NCBI RefSeq assembly: GCF_025564085.1
Contig: NZ_JAMGZJ010000065.1
Coordinates: forward strand, 1 to 64,000
Length of the DNA stretch: 64,000 nt
Direction of reading: 5' to 3'
Origin: Silvania confinis
GTDB lineage: Bacteria; Pseudomonadota; Gammaproteobacteria; Enterobacterales; Enterobacteriaceae
The notes beneath the pieces were generated by a model. It saw only the letters and a program-made list of their open reading frames with translations. It had not been told where the DNA came from and searched no databases. The position numbers were made by a program, and so were the translations under genes. Shown here piece after piece: positions 61,644 through 64,000 of the stretch. The number at the start of each line of letters is the position of its first letter. Positions within the stretch are counted from its first letter, which is position 1.

Positions 61644-63290
61644 ATGGAAATCTTCTTCACAATACTCATCATGACCCTTTTGGTCTCCCTTTCCGGGGTC
61701 GTCACCCGCGTACTGCCCTTCCAGTTACCGCTGCCGCTGATGCAGATTGCCATCGGTGCTCTGCTGGCGTGGCCCTCGTTCGGATTGCATGTCGAGTTTG
61801 ATCCGGAACTGTTTCTGGTGCTGTTTATCCCCCCCTTGCTGTTCGCCGACGGCTGGAAAACGCCCACCCGTGAGTTTCTCGAACATGGACGAGAAATCTT
61901 CGGTCTGGCGCTGGCGCTGGTTGTCGTCACCGTGGTGGGGATTGGTTTTCTCATCTACTGGGTGGTGCCGGGGATCCCGCTGATACCGGCGTTTGCGCTG
62001 GCGGCAGTGCTGTCGCCGACCGATGCCGTGGCGCTGTCCGGCATCGTCGGAGAAGGGCGTATTCCGAAGAAAATCATGGGCATTTTGCAGGGCGAGGCAC
62101 TGATGAACGACGCCTCCGGCCTGGTGGCACTGAAATTTGCCGTCGCCGTGGCGATGGGCACCATGGTCTTTACTATCGGCGGCGCGACCGTCGAATTCTT
62201 TAAAGTGGCGATTGGCGGCATTATTGCCGGCTTTGTGGTGAGCTGGCTGTACGGCCGCTCGCTGCGCTTCCTGAGCCGCTGGGGCGGTGACGAACCGGCT
62301 ACCCAAATCGTGCTGCTGTTCCTGCTGCCGTTCGCCTCATACCTGATTGCCGAACACCTTGGCGTGTCGGGCATTCTGGCGGCGGTGGCGGCGGGGATGA
62401 CCATCACCCGTTCCGGCGTGATGCGCAATGCCCCGTTGGCGATGCGCCTGCGCGCCAACAGCACCTGGGCGATGCTGGAGTTTGTCTTTAACGGCATGGT
62501 ATTCCTGCTGTTGGGCCTGCAATTGCCGGGCATTCTCGAGTCGTCGCTGGTGGCGGCAGAAGCGGATCCGAACGTCGAAACCTGGATGCTGTTCACCGAT
62601 ATCGTGCTGATTTATCTGGCACTGATGCTGGTGCGTTTCGGCTGGCTGTGGACGATGAAAAACTTCAGCATGCGTTTTCTCAAGAAGAAGCCGATGGAGT
62701 TTGGCTCCTGGACCACCCGCGAGCTGCTGATTTCAACCTTCGCCGGGGTACGTGGTGCCATCACCCTTGCCGGTGTGCTCTCCATTCCACTGCTGCTGCC
62801 GGACGGCAACGTCTTCCCGGCGCGCTACGAGCTGGTGTTCCTCGCGGCGGGAGTGATCCTGTTCTCCCTGTTTGTGGGCGTAGTGATGCTGCCAATCCTG
62901 CTGCAGCATATGGAGGTGGGCGATCACGTCCAGCAGCATAAAGAGGCGCGGATTGCCCGGGCAGCAACCGCTGAAGTGGCGATTGTCACCATCCAGAAAA
63001 TGGAGGAGCGGCTGGCGGTCGATACCGAAGAGAACATTGATACTCAGCTGCTGAAAGAGGTGAGTTCGCGGGTAATTGGTAACCTGCGCCGCCGTGCGGA
63101 TGGGCGTAATGATGCGGAAAGCTCGCGGATGGAAGAAAATCTCGAACGCCGCTTCCGTCTGGCCGCGCTGCGCGCTGAACGCGCCGAGCTATACCACCTG
63201 CGCGCCACGCGGGAGATCAGCAACGAGACGCTGCAAAAATTGCTGCACGATCTCGATTTGATGGAAGCGCTGTTGGTTGAGAAGCAGTAA
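61644..63290 (+). CDS. yjcE: Na+/H+ antiporter family protein YjcE
   Basis: The 548-residue protein belongs to the CPA1 monovalent cation:proton antiporters; E. coli YjcE has 549. About 12 membrane helices fill residues 1-415, with the ion-site motifs LSPTDAVALSGI and GEALMNDASGLVALK (Asn-Asp pair). FAGVRGAITLAGVLSIPLLL is the conserved charged helix. A soluble helical C-terminal part of about 125 residues follows. Physiological role is not established. The BIME pair lies immediately after it. Confidence 0.93.
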   Translation: MEIFFTILIMTLLVSLSGVVTRVLPFQLPLPLMQIAIGALLAWPSFGLHVEFDPELFLVLFIPPLLFADGWKTPTREFLEHGREIFGLALALVVVTVVGIGFLIYWVVPGIPLIPAFALAAVLSPTDAVALSGIVGEGRIPKKIMGILQGEALMNDASGLVALKFAVAVAMGTMVFTIGGATVEFFKVAIGGIIAGFVVSWLYGRSLRFLSRWGGDEPATQIVLLFLLPFASYLIAEHLGVSGILAAVAAGMTITRSGVMRNAPLAMRLRANSTWAMLEFVFNGMVFLLLGLQLPGILESSLVAAEADPNVETWMLFTDIVLIYLALMLVRFGWLWTMKNFSMRFLKKKPMEFGSWTTRELLISTFAGVRGAITLAGVLSIPLLLPDGNVFPARYELVFLAAGVILFSLFVGVVMLPILLQHMEVGDHVQQHKEARIARAATAEVAIVTIQKMEERLAVDTEENIDTQLLKEVSSRVIGNLRRRADGRNDAESSRMEENLERRFRLAALRAERAELYHLRATREISNETLQKLLHDLDLMEALLVEKQ

Positions 63291-63293
63291 CCG

Positions 63294-63370
63294 CTTGCCC
63301 GGTGGCGCTACGCTTACCGGGCCTACAATTAGCGCGTAGGCCGGGTAAGGCGAAGCCGCCACCCGGCATT
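63294..63370. repeat. BIME: two inverted REP units
   Basis: GCCCGGTGGCGCTACGCTTACCGGGCCTAC is one unit and GCGTAGGCCGGGTAAGGCGAAGCCGCCACCCGGCA its inverted partner; each is split here only by name, together they span 63294-63370. They sit between convergent yjcE and the LysR gene. Confidence 0.9.
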
Positions 63371-64000
63371 ATTCCACCGACGTCCAAAACCCTTCACAGC
63401 ATTTCAGCCACGCCTGGGCGCTGTGCGACAGATAAACCCCTTCCCGCCAGATCATCCCTAACTGCCAGTGCAGATCGCTTTGTAGCGGGATCCAGCGCAG
63501 CGTATTTTTATCCAGCTTTTCGCAGATCGGCTGCGGCAGAATGGCGATGCCGACGCCCGCCTGCACCATCGCCGCCAGAAAGTCCCACTGGCCGCTGCGC
63601 ACCGCGATGCGCGGTTTAACGCCGTGCTGGCTGAACAGCTGCATCAGCTGGCGGCTGAGGGCAAAATCTTCGTTGTAGATAAGCAAAGGGTGCTCGGCCA
63701 GCATCTCGGGCTCGATGGTGTCGAGCGTCAGCCAGCTACCGGAGCGCGGCACCAGCACGCACAGCGGATGGCTGAACAACGGCAGCGCAGTCAGCCCGCT
63801 GTCCTCTTCGACCGGCAGGGCGGTCATCGCCAGATCCAGCTCGCCATTCATCACCGCCTGCTGGACGGTTAAGCCGCCGAATTCAGAAATTTTAAGCTCC
63901 ACGCCGGGATAGCGCTGGCGAAACAGGCCGATTGGCCCGGCCATCATCATCCCGACCATCGGGGGGATCCCGAGGCGCAATATGCCTTTGTTCAGATGGT
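63369..64000 (-). CDS. LysR-type regulator, cut by window end
   Basis: Only the effector domain is in the window. The frame is open to base 64000 on the minus strand, so the helix-turn-helix and start lie outside. RLGIPPMVGMMMAGPIGLFRQRYPGVELKISEFGG begins the typical LysR substrate-binding domain; LDLAMTALP, FALSRQLMQLF and MVQAGVGIAILPQPI follow. The best relatives are LysR proteins that I cannot name. Its C-terminal end touches the BIME. It is not the gene expected next to yjcE in K-12. Confidence 0.9.
   Translation of the reverse strand, partial: HLNKGILRLGIPPMVGMMMAGPIGLFRQRYPGVELKISEFGGLTVQQAVMNGELDLAMTALPVEEDSGLTALPLFSHPLCVLVPRSGSWLTLDTIEPEMLAEHPLLIYNEDFALSRQLMQLFSQHGVKPRIAVRSGQWDFLAAMVQAGVGIAILPQPICEKLDKNTLRWIPLQSDLHWQLGMIWREGVYLSHSAQAWLKCCEGFWTSVE

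Overview
The window is chromosomal DNA of an enterobacterium. Almost every gene has a close homologue in the E. coli K-12 segment that runs from an rrn operon through metA, the mal genes and dnaB to soxRS. The protein sequences and the genes that differ from K-12 suggest Enterobacter, Lelliottia, Leclercia or a near relative; this is a judgement from memory of the protein sequences, not a database result. Replication, repair, lipid, sugar and amino acid genes are full length and look functional, and no prophage, insertion sequence, tRNA or CRISPR array was seen.

Layout. 1-160: end of an rRNA operon (5S gene and terminator). 0.3-12.9 kb: metA, the glyoxylate operon aceBAK with its repressor iclR, metH and yjbB. 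12.9-16 kb: a RelE-like toxin/antitoxin pair where K-12 has pepE, then rluF, yjbD and a PanS-like transporter. 16-19.3 kb: lysC and pgi, divergent. 19.3-23.4 kb: the exopolysaccharide operon yjbEFGH. 23.4-25.6 kb: an AT-rich accessory island with two decayed pyridoxal-phosphate enzyme genes and an intact lysine-exporter-like gene. 25.8-34.1 kb: psiE and the maltose regulon (malEFG divergent from malK-lamB-malM). 34.2-40.8 kb: ubiCA, plsB, dgkA, lexA-dinF. 40.9-45.2 kb: yjbJ, zur, a cupin gene, a chromosomal TraF-like gene, dusA and pspG. 45.5-51.8 kb: qor, dnaB, alr, tyrB, aphA, yjbR. 51.8-58.9 kb: uvrA/ssb, yjcB, pdeC, soxS/soxR. 58.9-64 kb: a probable SraL sRNA, a glutathione S-transferase, ghxP, yjcE and a truncated LysR gene.

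Regulation visible in the sequence includes tandem MetJ boxes before metA, an IclR operator before aceB, MalT- and CRP-like sites between malE and malK, LexA boxes before lexA and between uvrA and ssb, a sigma-54 promoter before pspG, the 19-bp-spaced SoxR promoter of soxS, and PurR-like sites before ghxP. Several intergenic regions carry short palindromic repeats: REP/BIME units, a GC-rich 'CCCTCTCC...GGAGAGGG' family, and a third family with a conserved GTCAC...GCTCCC core.

The most unusual parts are the decayed cysteine-synthase-like / LysA-like gene pair followed by a LysO-like exporter (23.86-25.61 kb), and lysC, which has a strong promoter only about 80 nt upstream of its start and so no room for the lysine riboswitch known in E. 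coli. The two observations may be related through lysine-analogue chemistry, but that link is inference.
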